Below, in pieces: positions 8,804-16,572 of a stretch of DNA of 64,000 bases. Under the pieces are notes generated by a model that saw only the letters and a list, made by a program, of their open reading frames with translations, was not told the DNA's origin and searched no databases. The stretch is from positions 248,001 to 312,000 of the forward strand of contig JAAXCW010000003.1 of the NCBI GenBank assembly GCA_013036095.1, written 5' to 3'. The DNA is from Vulcanimicrobiota bacterium (GTDB lineage: Bacteria > Vulcanimicrobiota > Vulcanimicrobiia > Vulcanimicrobiales > Vulcanimicrobiaceae). The translations under genes were made by a program, and so were the position numbers. Positions within the stretch are counted from its first letter, which is position 1. Every line of letters starts with the position of its first letter.

Positions 8804-9780
8804 ATTTGATCGTGGAACGCGAGAGAGGGCTGCTCGAACTCGAAAAACGCATTGCCGAGCTGCGCGCGGCAAATGCTCAGCAGTCGCTCGATCTATCGCC
8901 GGAAATTCTCGCGCTCGAGGAAAAATACTCGCAGATTCAGCGCGAGATATTCGGCTCAATGACGCCGTGGCAAAAAGTGCACATGGCGCGCCATCCGAAC
9001 CGGCCGACTGCGGCGGATTACATTGCAGAGTTCGCACAGTTCGACGAACTCCACGGCGACCGGCACTTCCGCGACGATCATGCCATCGTCGGCGGATTCG
9101 CAAAACTCGGCGACCGTTCCGTAATGGCGATCGCGCAGCAGCGCGGCCGGGACACCAAGGAAAACCTGAAGCGCAATTTTGGTATGCCCTCACCCGAAGG
9201 GTATCGCAAGGTTCAGCGCTTAGCGCATCTGGCGTCGCATCTGGGCTTGCCGATCGTGACCTTCGTCGATACCAAAGGGGCCGATCCGGGCATTGGTTCG
9301 GAGGAACGCGCACAATCTGAAGCCATCGCAGCGTGCCTCTATGAATTTACGATCGCGCGCGTCCCGATCGTCGCGACGGTTATCGGTGAAGGCGGCAGCG
9401 GCGGTGCTCTCGCGATGAGCATTGCCGACCGCATCATCATGCTGGAACACAGCTATTACTCGGTCGCGAGCCCCGAAGGCTGCGCGGCCATTCTGTGGAG
9501 CGACGCGTCCAAAGCTGAAGAAGCGGCGACGCGGCTGAAGCTGACCGCGCAAGATCTGCTCCAGTTCGGGATCGCCGACGAAATCGTCCCGGAACCGACG
9601 GGTGGCGCGCACCGCGATCCAGCGGGGACGATCTCGCGCGTGTTGAAGAATATCGGCGACGCCCTCGACGAGCTCGCGAGCTTGCCGGCGGCGCAGCTGA
9701 AAGAGGCACGCTATCAGAAGTACCGGCGAATAGGCGCATGGCAAACCGAGCGCCTGGAAACAGTAAAAACCGGCCCGTAA
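8800..9780 (+). CDS. accA: Acetyl-CoA carboxylase carboxyltransferase subunit alpha
   Basis: 326 aa, close to the usual 315-320. The N-terminal coiled helix (LELEKRIAELRAAN) and QRGRDTKENLKRNFGMPSPEGYRK are typical of AccA; the oxyanion region reads GEGGSGGALAMSIADRI followed by SVASPEGCAAILW. It completes the carboxyltransferase with AccD. The GTG start overlaps the accD stop, and the 3' end overlaps the next gene by 43 nt. Confidence 0.97.
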   Translation: MNLIVERERGLLELEKRIAELRAANAQQSLDLSPEILALEEKYSQIQREIFGSMTPWQKVHMARHPNRPTAADYIAEFAQFDELHGDRHFRDDHAIVGGFAKLGDRSVMAIAQQRGRDTKENLKRNFGMPSPEGYRKVQRLAHLASHLGLPIVTFVDTKGADPGIGSEERAQSEAIAACLYEFTIARVPIVATVIGEGGSGGALAMSIADRIIMLEHSYYSVASPEGCAAILWSDASKAEEAATRLKLTAQDLLQFGIADEIVPEPTGGAHRDPAGTISRVLKNIGDALDELASLPAAQLKEARYQKYRRIGAWQTERLETVKTGP

Positions 9781-10082
9781 AAAAGCGTCCGGCCCAGCTT
9801 TTCCGTCTCCTGAGCCGCATGGCCGTCGCCGCCATGATCCTCGTAGCAGCCACTCTCGTCTCAATCCAGTTCGCGCACATCGTCAACGAAAACGTGGCGA
9901 TGGCTCGCTCGCTTTCGTCCGCTCAAAGGGACATCGGTGTGCTCGCGCACCGCAAGCGCAGCGAGCAGCGCGAGATACGGCGTTTGATGGATCCGCAAGG
10001 CGCCGTTCCCGAGATTCACGACCGGCTGCATTTGGTCGGTCCCAACGAAACGATCATTTACGTAAAACCGCCTCGGCAATGA
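9738..10082 (+). CDS. FtsB/DivIC-like septum formation initiator protein
   Basis: 114 aa. A basic N-terminus (about residues 1-27) is followed by one membrane helix (about 28-47, MAVAAMILVAATLVSIQF) and an Arg/Glu-rich amphipathic segment with coiled-coil character, then a short tail ending in GPNETIIYVKPP. This layout, and the late G-P-N-E-x-x-I-Y-V motif, match the small FtsB/DivIC divisome proteins. It starts inside accA and overlaps the next gene by ATGA. A later Met at 9819 would leave too little before the helix. Confidence 0.7.
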   Translation: MANRAPGNSKNRPVKKRPAQLFRLLSRMAVAAMILVAATLVSIQFAHIVNENVAMARSLSSAQRDIGVLAHRKRSEQREIRRLMDPQGAVPEIHDRLHLVGPNETIIYVKPPRQ

Positions 10083-10444
10083 ACGCCCAGACGCAGCAAG
10101 GCGTCGTTATCAACATCCACGCCTTCGGAGCAGTCGTCCGCTTAGAGGATGGCCGCTTGGCAACCGTTCCTGGCGCGGACCTGTCTCGAAACCGCGACGG
10201 CTACGAGCGCGCGCTCGCGCGGCGCAAGCCGGCAGAGTTCGTCGTGACCGGCGACGAGCGCCACCCGCTTGCCATGCTCGCGCCGCAATTGCACGACGCC
10301 GATCTCGAAGAGCAGATCACGCAATACCTCAAAATGACGCAGGAGTGGGAAAAGCCTGACGTCGCGCCTGCGCACGAGCGTCATTTCTTGCGCAAAAAAC
10401 GCCGCGCCGCGCTTTTCGAATCGCGCCACAGCCCTGACAGTTAA
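10079..10444 (+). CDS. Small S1-domain RNA-binding-like protein
   Basis: 121 aa. The first ~60 residues resemble an S1/OB-fold: GVVINIHAFGAVVRLEDG, then a short loop and AEFVVTGDERHPLAM. S1 domains bind RNA in general stress and translation proteins. The C-terminal half is helical and charged and ends in a basic patch (LRKKRRA). Its ATG overlaps the stop of the FtsB-like gene. The specific partner is unknown. Confidence 0.6.
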   Translation: MNAQTQQGVVINIHAFGAVVRLEDGRLATVPGADLSRNRDGYERALARRKPAEFVVTGDERHPLAMLAPQLHDADLEEQITQYLKMTQEWEKPDVAPAHERHFLRKKRRAALFESRHSPDS

Positions 10445-10480
10445 TGGACGGATGATATCAGGGTGTAATCCTGAGCCAAT

Positions 10481-10522
10481 GTCATCCTGAGTAGCGCGCC
10501 CTCGGCGCACGTCGTCGAAGGA
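10481..10522 (+). repeat. 42-bp palindromic repeat, copy 1 (GTCATCCTGAG family)
   Basis: Starts GTCATCCTGAG and ends CGAAGGA with an inner hairpin built on GCGCGCC/GGCGCAC. Same length and ends as the copies at 60028 and 60126. A truncated TAATCCTGAGCC lies just before it (about 10466-10477). Confidence 0.75.
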
Positions 10523-10527
10523 TTAGT

Positions 10528-10569
10528 GTCATGGTGAGCGGGCGCCATGAGGCGCCTCAGTCGAACCAC
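10528..10569 (+). repeat. 42-bp palindromic repeat, variant with GTCATGGTGAG end
   Basis: GTCATGGTGAG start, inner perfect hairpin GGCGCC-ATGA-GGCGCC, end GTCGAACCAC. Same 42-bp length and layout as the neighbouring repeat, separated from it by 5 nt, but with different end sequences. It contains the likely start codon of the following phosphatase gene. Confidence 0.6.
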
Positions 10570-11451
10570 GGCCGAGCGAAGTCGAGGCTGCGTAAAGCTC
10601 TGATTTCAACCGGAACGAACTCGACGCGCGCGTTAGTCGTTGAGTTCGATCCCCTGCACATTCTGCTGCATCGTTCCACCGGAACGCGGATAGGCGAGGG
10701 ATTGCGCGAGAGCGGGCGGTTGAGCAAAGACGCGATGCACCGGACGCAACAAGCGATCGAGGAGCACGTCGCTGCAATCCGAGAATTCCAACCCGTTTTG
10801 AAGGTGATTGCTACAAGTGCGTTGCGACGGGCGGAAAACGCTGACGAATTTGCCGAATGCGTTCGAGCCGTCACCGGCGCGCTGCTCGAGATCATCACCG
10901 GCGAAGAAGAAGCGCGCTGTTCTTATGAAGGCGCGGTCTCAGGTTTGCCCGCCGACCAGGGTTATGGGGTGCTCGACGTTGGCGGCGGCAGCTCGGAGTA
11001 CGCAACGCGCGATGCTAGCGTTTCGCTTGAGATCGGCGCAGTGCGTTTGACCGAGCGGTTTCCATCGCTTCGTGAAGATGCTACTGTTGACGAAATAGAG
11101 CGCGCCCGATCTGAGGTGCGAACCGCGCTCCAGCCGCTACTAGCTTTCACGAAAGTCGATCGCTTGGTGATGGTTGGAGGAAGCGCGACGACCTCGCGCG
11201 CCGTCGCGGCTGGCCGGCGAATGACAGGCCCATACGAGGCGTTAATGCACGCGGACTTGAGGAACGTAATCGATCGGCTCGCGTCGCTGGAGCTCGCACA
11301 GCGTAAAGAGCTGCCGGGTATGATCGCCCAGCGAGCGGATATCTTGCTCGCGGGCGCGCTCATTCTCGACGAAACCTGCGCCTTAACGGGGCACGCCGAA
11401 GCACTTGTCTCAACGAACGATTTGCTCTTAGGCTACCTCCTACGTCACTAG
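10531..11451 (+). CDS. Ppx/GppA-family phosphatase (exopolyphosphatase or pppGpp hydrolase)
   Basis: 306 aa of the ASKHA-fold family. ALISTGTNSTRALVVEF is the first phosphate loop, KVIATSALRRAENADEF the connecting region, ITGEEEARCSYEG follows, and VLDVGGGSSEYA is the second phosphate loop. This is the short two-domain form without a C-terminal HD domain. It removes phosphate from polyphosphate or from pppGpp; the sequence does not decide which. The first ~20 residues (from ATG 10531 or GTG 10534) are encoded by a dispersed repeat, and no other ATG/GTG/TTG precedes the first strand. Confidence 0.85.
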   Translation: MVSGRHEAPQSNHGRAKSRLRKALISTGTNSTRALVVEFDPLHILLHRSTGTRIGEGLRESGRLSKDAMHRTQQAIEEHVAAIREFQPVLKVIATSALRRAENADEFAECVRAVTGALLEIITGEEEARCSYEGAVSGLPADQGYGVLDVGGGSSEYATRDASVSLEIGAVRLTERFPSLREDATVDEIERARSEVRTALQPLLAFTKVDRLVMVGGSATTSRAVAAGRRMTGPYEALMHADLRNVIDRLASLELAQRKELPGMIAQRADILLAGALILDETCALTGHAEALVSTNDLLLGYLLRH

Positions 11452-11475
11452 CGGACCGGAGCGCCGTGCGTAGAA

Positions 11476-12009
11476 GTGCGCACGATGAGCGATAGCGAGG
11501 TTTTCCGGGCGGTGCTCGACGCGCGGCGCGCGTGGAGCTACTACTTAGACGCGACCGAAGAAGACGAAGAAGAGCTTTACGAGGCGTATCTGGAGACGGC
11601 CACCGAGGCGATTCCGTATGTCGGCGGCCTAATCGAACTCTGCGTCGAGGCAAACCTCATCGCGATCTCAGCGCACGACCGCGAGGACCGCTACGTCGAT
11701 CTGGCTGCGACGGGCGCTCGCGTGCACGCCGACGCGATCATCGAAATTGCGGGCGACATCGTGCTCGGACACTCCGACGAACTGCCCTCGTTCGAGCGCC
11801 GCTCGCGTGAAGAAGATGAGGAGACGCGTTTCAACCGCGCGCGTGAGGTCTTTCGCGAGATGAACCGGCCCAACGTGAGCCGTGCGGTCGAAGAGCTGCG
11901 CGCTCTGCGTGAGGAAGCTCTGCGCGGCGGTCAGAGCAAGCTCGCGGAAAAGCTCTCGCACGTGCTGGGTTTGCTGCAGATCTCTCCGCCGCGCTTAACG
12001 AGCGACTAG
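11476..12009 (+). CDS. Uncharacterised acidic helical protein
   Basis: 177 aa from GTG 11476; ATG 11485 is an equally good start. Not recognised. It is rich in Glu/Asp and Arg, predicted mostly helical, with an acidic run (DATEEDEEELYEAYLETATE) near residue 30 and alternating charged helices at the C-terminus. No signal peptide or membrane segment. It may be co-transcribed with the Ppx/GppA gene 24 nt upstream. Confidence 0.55.
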   Translation: MRTMSDSEVFRAVLDARRAWSYYLDATEEDEEELYEAYLETATEAIPYVGGLIELCVEANLIAISAHDREDRYVDLAATGARVHADAIIEIAGDIVLGHSDELPSFERRSREEDEETRFNRAREVFREMNRPNVSRAVEELRALREEALRGGQSKLAEKLSHVLGLLQISPPRLTSD

Positions 12010-12010
12010 A

Positions 12011-12259
12011 TTAGCGCTTTTTCTTCGGAACTTTAGCGCCTTCGCTGCGCGCTTCCGAAAGGCCGATTGCAATAGCTTGTTTGCGGCTCGTGACTTTCTT
12101 GCCGCTGCGGCCCGACTTGAGCTTCCCGCGTTTCATCTCGTGCATGCTGCGCTCGACTTTGCGCGACGCCTTGGGTCCGTACTTCCGTTTCTTTCGTCCA
12201 GGGGTCTTTTTGCGGCCGGTGCTTTTCTTACGGCCGCTGGTGCGTTTTTTTCTTGCCAT
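12011..12259 (-). CDS. Lys/Arg-rich DUF6496-type protein
   Basis: 82 aa. The N-terminal half is a histone-H1-like run of Arg/Lys/Gly/Pro repeats (GRKKSTGRKKTPGRKK); the C-terminal half (KVERSMHEMKRGKLKSG, then VTSRKQAIAIGLSEAR) matches the small DUF6496 family pattern. The very high positive charge suggests nucleic-acid binding, but the family has no assigned function. Convergent with the upstream gene, with the stops 2 nt apart. Confidence 0.75.
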   Translation of the reverse strand: MARKKRTSGRKKSTGRKKTPGRKKRKYGPKASRKVERSMHEMKRGKLKSGRSGKKVTSRKQAIAIGLSEARSEGAKVPKKKR

Positions 12260-12273
12260 GCGTACCTCGTACC

Positions 12274-12450
12274 CTATTCAGTGCTAGGGGCGCTATCGGT
12301 GTCGCCCGAGGATTTTTTTACCAACCCTTGCCTGAGCTCGTCGCGGAGCTCGGCCAGTGCGGGATCTAATCCGCCCTGCTGATCGAGGCGTTCCAGCGCG
12401 AGCAGCAGCCGGTTGGCGCGCGACGCGTCGGACCGTATGACGATCTCCAT
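12274..12450 (-). CDS. 58-residue protein downstream of the DNA ligase
   Basis: Short frame running from ATG 12450 to TAG 12274. It starts 9 nt after the ligase stop on the same strand. The sequence (MEIVIRSDASRANRLLLALE, then a Gln/Gly turn and LAELRDELRQGL) predicts two amphipathic helices and an acidic tail. Position and length suggest co-expression with the ligase. Function unknown. Confidence 0.45.
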   Translation of the reverse strand: MEIVIRSDASRANRLLLALERLDQQGGLDPALAELRDELRQGLVKKSSGDTDSAPSTE

Positions 12451-12459
12451 GAAACTTCT

Positions 12460-13476
12460 TTACCCCGAATGGGCCATTTGCTCCATGGTGCATTGGCGCG
12501 GCGCCTTATCGGGACGCCACCGCAGCAGCCGGGCGCCATGACGGAAGCGTTCGCCCGTAACGCGATCGTATTGCACCTCGACGACGACGCGTGGCGCGAC
12601 CGGGTGCCATTGTGCTTCCCGCGATCCCCAGCGGCTCGGGCCGCCGGGCTGCGCGCCGGTAAAGCCGGGGCCTTCGACGATTGGCTTGAGCAGGTCGGCG
12701 GCATGCGCTCTTTCCGCCGCGCTCATACTTCCGACGAAGCCGACCAAGTGCAGCAGACCCGCGTCATCATATAATCCGAGCAGCAAAGATGCGATCGTTT
12801 CCTTATCCTTCGCCAGGCGGAAACCGCCAACGACGCAATCAGCGGTATAGACCCGTTTGATTTTTACAACGGCGTTGCGGTCGCCGAAGTGGTAGGGCTC
12901 GCCGATCTTTTTTGCGATCACCCCGTCGAAATGCGCGAGTCCGCCCGTAAACCAGGCGCGCGCGATGGCCATGTCGGCGGTCGAAGGCGAGATTGCTAAC
13001 CGCGCGTTCTTCTTGAAATGCGCTGCTGCGAATGCCTCGAGCCGTTTGCGGCGCGTCTTCAGCGGGTCTTCGTACACCTTTAGCCGATCCTCAAGCGACA
13101 GCGCATCGAAAACCGCGTACCTTGCGGGAGTTTCAACCGAGAGCCGCTTGACGCGCGATTCGGCCGGATGGATACGCTGCAGCAGCGCATCGAAATCGAG
13201 CGCGCCTTCCAGTTCGATGGCCAGTTCGCCGTCGATAATGAACCGCTCCGTTTTCAGCGCCTGCAACGCCTCCACGATCTCCGGAAAATAGCGCTCCAGC
13301 GGCTGCCCGGACTTGGACTGCAGCGCGACGTTTTCGCCGTCGCGAAAGGCGATGCAGCGAAACCCGTCCCACTTGGGTTCGTACTGCCATTGCGCTCCCT
13401 CGGGCATTTCTTTGAGGGCCCGCGCTTCCATAGGTTCGACGGGCGGCTGCAGCGGGAGCGCGGGGAAGGTACGCAT
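12460..13476 (-). CDS. ATP-dependent DNA ligase (LigD ligase-domain type)
   Basis: 338 aa from ATG 13476. An upstream extension of 32 residues is open but lacks family character, and the start chosen gives the usual LigD/LigC N-terminus (LPLQPPVEPMEARAL). Motif I with the adenylated Lys is EPKWDGFR; IIDGELAIE, FDGVIAKK (motif IV) and VVKIKRVYTADCVVGGFR (motif V) follow, then an OB domain. It seals nicks using ATP, typically in Ku-dependent end joining. The polymerase partner is a separate gene at 14993-15919. No Ku gene is visible. Confidence 0.9.
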   Translation of the reverse strand: MRTFPALPLQPPVEPMEARALKEMPEGAQWQYEPKWDGFRCIAFRDGENVALQSKSGQPLERYFPEIVEALQALKTERFIIDGELAIELEGALDFDALLQRIHPAESRVKRLSVETPARYAVFDALSLEDRLKVYEDPLKTRRKRLEAFAAAHFKKNARLAISPSTADMAIARAWFTGGLAHFDGVIAKKIGEPYHFGDRNAVVKIKRVYTADCVVGGFRLAKDKETIASLLLGLYDDAGLLHLVGFVGSMSAAERAHAADLLKPIVEGPGFTGAQPGGPSRWGSREAQWHPVAPRVVVEVQYDRVTGERFRHGARLLRWRPDKAPRQCTMEQMAHSG

Positions 13477-13514
13477 GGCAAGAACTAGGCGTTTCCCGCG
13501 CGAACGCGCGTTGC

Positions 13515-14237
13515 ATGATCGGCCCGGGCGACTCGGGTGAAACGTCTTACCACGTTCATACTCATCCTTCAAAGGTCGAGCATTGGCGACATTTGCTCGA
13601 AATCATCGCTCTTATTATTGCCGCCGTCTGGGCCTTTTATGTTTTTATTTATCAGGAACGGATCAAGCCGGCGACGCTGCCCGTGTACGTCGAATCCAGC
13701 GTGGCAGTTTCACACCAACCGATCGGCGCAAATGTCGAGTTCATAAATGTTGCGCTGAACTTCCGCAACATCGGGTCGACCCAGGCTGATCTGGCGGGAG
13801 TTGCCGCAAATGTCTTTGGATACCGGTTTCTGCCGAAAACGTTCGCTTATACCGCCGCACATCCAAAAGTGCCTGGCTGGTTCGACGTTTATGACTCGCT
13901 GGGAACGACTCAACCAAAGCTTCTGCATTCCTATTATCATGTTTGGCAACCTTTTGGGGGATACGGCGCGCGTCATTTGGATGCGGGCGGCACGTCGCAA
14001 ATTTCTTTCTGGCTGGGCATTCATCGCGGCGAATACAATGTCGTCACGGTCGCTTACAGATATTGTTTCACGCGCACCGGTGATGACAGGACCTACCATG
14101 CGACCCCGACTCGGCACGACAAGAACGGTCCTTTTTGGCTCCCGGACGCCTTCAAGAACGATTTACCTAGCGGAGAGCGCGGATATCGCTGCGTCCTTGC
14201 TTCAAGCATACAGTCCTCACAGGGATTCCCGCTCTAG
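13515..14237 (+). CDS. Single-pass membrane protein, paralogue A of an uncharacterised pair
   Basis: 240 aa. A short cytoplasmic N-terminus carries the His cluster SYHVHTHPSKVEHWRH, followed by one membrane helix (about residues 30-47) ending FYVFIYQERIKPA, then a ~190-residue extracytoplasmic domain with alternating strands (FINVALNFRNIGSTQADLAG) suggesting an Ig-like or immunity-type fold. Not a family I recognise. The next gene is a clear paralogue sharing the His cluster, the helix and the FPL C-terminus. Divergent from the ligase. Confidence 0.65.
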   Translation: MIGPGDSGETSYHVHTHPSKVEHWRHLLEIIALIIAAVWAFYVFIYQERIKPATLPVYVESSVAVSHQPIGANVEFINVALNFRNIGSTQADLAGVAANVFGYRFLPKTFAYTAAHPKVPGWFDVYDSLGTTQPKLLHSYYHVWQPFGGYGARHLDAGGTSQISFWLGIHRGEYNVVTVAYRYCFTRTGDDRTYHATPTRHDKNGPFWLPDAFKNDLPSGERGYRCVLASSIQSSQGFPL

Positions 14238-14309
14238 CTCACCGTTCGTTCCAGAATAAATGAGGGCATCGGGCGAGGACTAAGAGGCGGCGGCGCGCAA
14301 AGCGCACGC

Positions 14310-14998
14310 ATGGCCGATCCGGATAACCCCGGAACTTATCACGTCCATACCCATGCGTCGGGCGCCGAACATTGGCGGCATGTCATCGAGATTGCGGCGT
14401 TTGTTGTCGCAGCCGCGTGGGGCTTCTACGTTTTTATCTATCAAGAGCAGATAAAACCCGCCAACACGCGGCCGCAGGGCCAGTTTGTCGTCAGCCTTTC
14501 GCACCAACTGGTTCATTCCGGCTCGGAGTTCGTCAGCGTCAATATCGACATTCACAATAGCGGAACGGTTCGCTTCCAGCCGGCCGGCTATGTGGTGAAT
14601 GCGTACGGCTACCGTTATCTTCCGCGAATGACGCAGACGATCACCAAGAGTCTGAGCGGAAACGTCACCACACTACATCGATCGTTGGGAGAAACTCGCC
14701 CGGTGCTGTTGCAATCCGTATACGCGATATTTGCCAACTTCGGCTCCGCCCGGACCCCGTTTGTCGTGGGACCTGGGGGAGACGCCAAAAACAACTTCGC
14801 CTTTGGCATTTCCCGCGGTGCGTACGATGTGATTTTCTTGGCGTACAAGTTTGCGGTGCGAGGTATGGGAATACGCAAGTTTACGATCCGGGAAAATACC
14901 GCGACCCGCAAGGCGCATATTGGTTCCGCTATGCAAATATAGATCCCAATACGGGGCTCTTCTGCGCCCAAACCTCACGCCGCGAGTTCCCGCTATAA
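14310..14998 (+). CDS. Single-pass membrane protein, paralogue B (probable one-base frameshift near its 3' end)
   Basis: Same plan as the upstream gene: TYHVHTHASGAEHWRH, helix, FYVFIYQEQIKPA, then the outer domain (SRGAYDVIFLAYKFAVRG aligns with HRGEYNVVTVAYRY in paralogue A). The frame as written stops at 14942. One missing G at GGG 14867-14869 would instead continue through YRDPQGAYWFRYANIDP to a stop at 14996-14998 and end in FPL exactly as paralogue A does. I therefore give the longer span. The 3' end overlaps the convergent polymerase gene by a few bases. Confidence 0.6.
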
Positions 14999-15919
14999 CC
15001 GCTCGATCAAAGGCCGTAAGTCGAATCGGCTGCGAGATTGCGTCAGCGGCTTCCAGAGATCGCCAATTTTTTGCACGCGTTTGACGGCATTGCGCATGGT
15101 GAAGTCTTGGGGCTCGGTACCGCGTTCGACCTCGTCCCACGTCACCGGCATGGAAACGCCTGCAAAGGCATTCGGTCGCACCGAATAAATCGAAGCCAGC
15201 GTCGCGCCGGAGCGGTTTTGATTGTAATCGAGGTGGACCTTGTCGCGCGGCCGGTTCGCAACTTTATATTCGACGGTAAAGACGTCGCGGTGCGCGCGCG
15301 CCAGTTCGTGTCCGAGCTTCTTCGAAAACGCCCAGACCTCGTGCTGCGCCGGGCCGCGTTTCATGCCGACGTAGATATGCATGCCGCGACCGCCGGACGT
15401 CTTGGCGAAAACCGTCATCCCGAGACCTTGGAGCGCGTCGCGCACGATGAGCGCCGCTTCGCGAACTAGCGCGAATGGCGCTTCCTTTTCAGGGTCGAGA
15501 TCGAAGTGCAGCACGTCGGGCTGATCGGGAGAGTCGCAGAAGCCGTACCAAGGATTGAGGTCGATGCAGCCCAGATTGATCAGCCAAAGAAGAGACGCGA
15601 GGTCGTTGGCGAGCGGAAAATCGATCACGCCTTTGCCGTGCTCGACCGGACACGTTTTTATCCACTCCGGCCGCGAAGCCGGCGTCCGTTTCATGAAGAA
15701 GAACTCACCGTCGATGCCGTTGGGATACCGCTTCATCACGATCGCGCGGTCCCGCAAATGCGGTAAGAGCGCGGGCGCAATGCCCTCGTAGTATTCGAGT
15801 AAGTCGCGTTTGCGCAAGCCGAGTTTCGGCCAGAAAACCTTATTGAGGTTTGTCAGCGGAAGCGTCTTGCCCGCGATCTTGATAGTCGCGTTTTCTACGT
15901 TCTTTGCAATCAAGCTCAC
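14993..15919 (-). CDS. LigD-type primase-polymerase domain protein
   Basis: 308 aa from GTG 15919, whose start overlaps the hydrolase stop (GTGA); a longer open frame upstream is only the shadow of that gene. Family motifs: LTNLNKVFWPKLGLRKRDLL, the metal-binding FDLDP, TSGGRGMHIYVG, and ATLASIYSVR with AGVSMPVTWDEV. These archaeo-eukaryotic primase-like polymerases fill gaps with NTPs in bacterial end joining. Here the polymerase stands alone rather than fused to the ligase. Confidence 0.92.
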   Translation of the reverse strand: MSLIAKNVENATIKIAGKTLPLTNLNKVFWPKLGLRKRDLLEYYEGIAPALLPHLRDRAIVMKRYPNGIDGEFFFMKRTPASRPEWIKTCPVEHGKGVIDFPLANDLASLLWLINLGCIDLNPWYGFCDSPDQPDVLHFDLDPEKEAPFALVREAALIVRDALQGLGMTVFAKTSGGRGMHIYVGMKRGPAQHEVWAFSKKLGHELARAHRDVFTVEYKVANRPRDKVHLDYNQNRSGATLASIYSVRPNAFAGVSMPVTWDEVERGTEPQDFTMRNAVKRVQKIGDLWKPLTQSRSRFDLRPLIERL

Positions 15920-16572
15920 GGCGCGCCGCTTTCCGGCAGATGTGTGGCAAACCATTGTTGCGCGAGCGCTGTCACGTCTTCGAGCGCGCCCGCTTCTTCG
16001 AAGAGGTGCGTGGCGCCGGTGACGACGGCAAGTTCGCAGCTCCGCAATCGCGATGCGGCCACGCGGTTCAACTTCATCACCACCGGATCGCGCGAGCCGA
16101 CGATCAGCAACACTGGCGCTGTAACCGAGTCGAGCGCTTCTCCGGCTAGATCGGGGCGGCCGCCGCGCGAGACGATCGCGGCCACATCTTTTTCTTGCGT
16201 CGATGCGACCAGCGCGGCGGCCGCGCCCGTGCTTGCGCCGAAGTAGCCGACCGGCAAGCTCTTGAGCTCGGGCTGAGCGCGCGCCCAGATGGTGGCATCC
16301 GTCACTCTGCGTGCGAGCAAACCGATGTCGAATCGGAGTTCGCCTGAACTGTCGTCCGTACGCTCCTCGTCCGCGGTGAGCAAATCCAGCAGCAATGTCG
16401 CGAAGCCGGCGTCGTTCAAGTTCGCGGCGACGGATCGGTTGCGCGGGCTCCGCCGGCCGCTTCCGCTGCCGTGCGCGAAGACGACGAGACCGACCGCGCT
16501 CCGGTCCGGTGTTCCGAGCGTTCCGCAAAGAAGATTACCGTCCGCGCGCAGTTGGATCTCCCGCTCGCTCAT
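15916..16572 (-). CDS. Alpha/beta hydrolase (dienelactone-hydrolase-like)
   Basis: 218 aa from ATG 16572, chosen because it overlaps the upstream stop as ATGA; an ATG five codons earlier is possible. The oxyanion segment VVFAHGSGSGRRSPRN, nucleophile elbow GASTG, acid strand VLLIVGSRDPVV and catalytic His in GATHLFEE are all visible. Substrate unknown. A hydrolase of this type next to a phosphoribosyltransferase (as here) is a recurrent bacterial pairing of unknown purpose. Confidence 0.85.
   Translation of the reverse strand: MSEREIQLRADGNLLCGTLGTPDRSAVGLVVFAHGSGSGRRSPRNRSVAANLNDAGFATLLLDLLTADEERTDDSSGELRFDIGLLARRVTDATIWARAQPELKSLPVGYFGASTGAAAALVASTQEKDVAAIVSRGGRPDLAGEALDSVTAPVLLIVGSRDPVVMKLNRVAASRLRSCELAVVTGATHLFEEAGALEDVTALAQQWFATHLPESGAP

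Noticed and set aside
7592-9313. 573-codon open frame on the minus strand across the glycosyltransferase, accD and accA
   Set aside because: Covers three well-recognised genes; its composition is that of a codon-position shadow.
15920-16528. N-terminal extension of the LigD polymerase
   Set aside because: It is the shadow of the overlapping hydrolase; GTG 15919 gives the natural start and a GTGA overlap.
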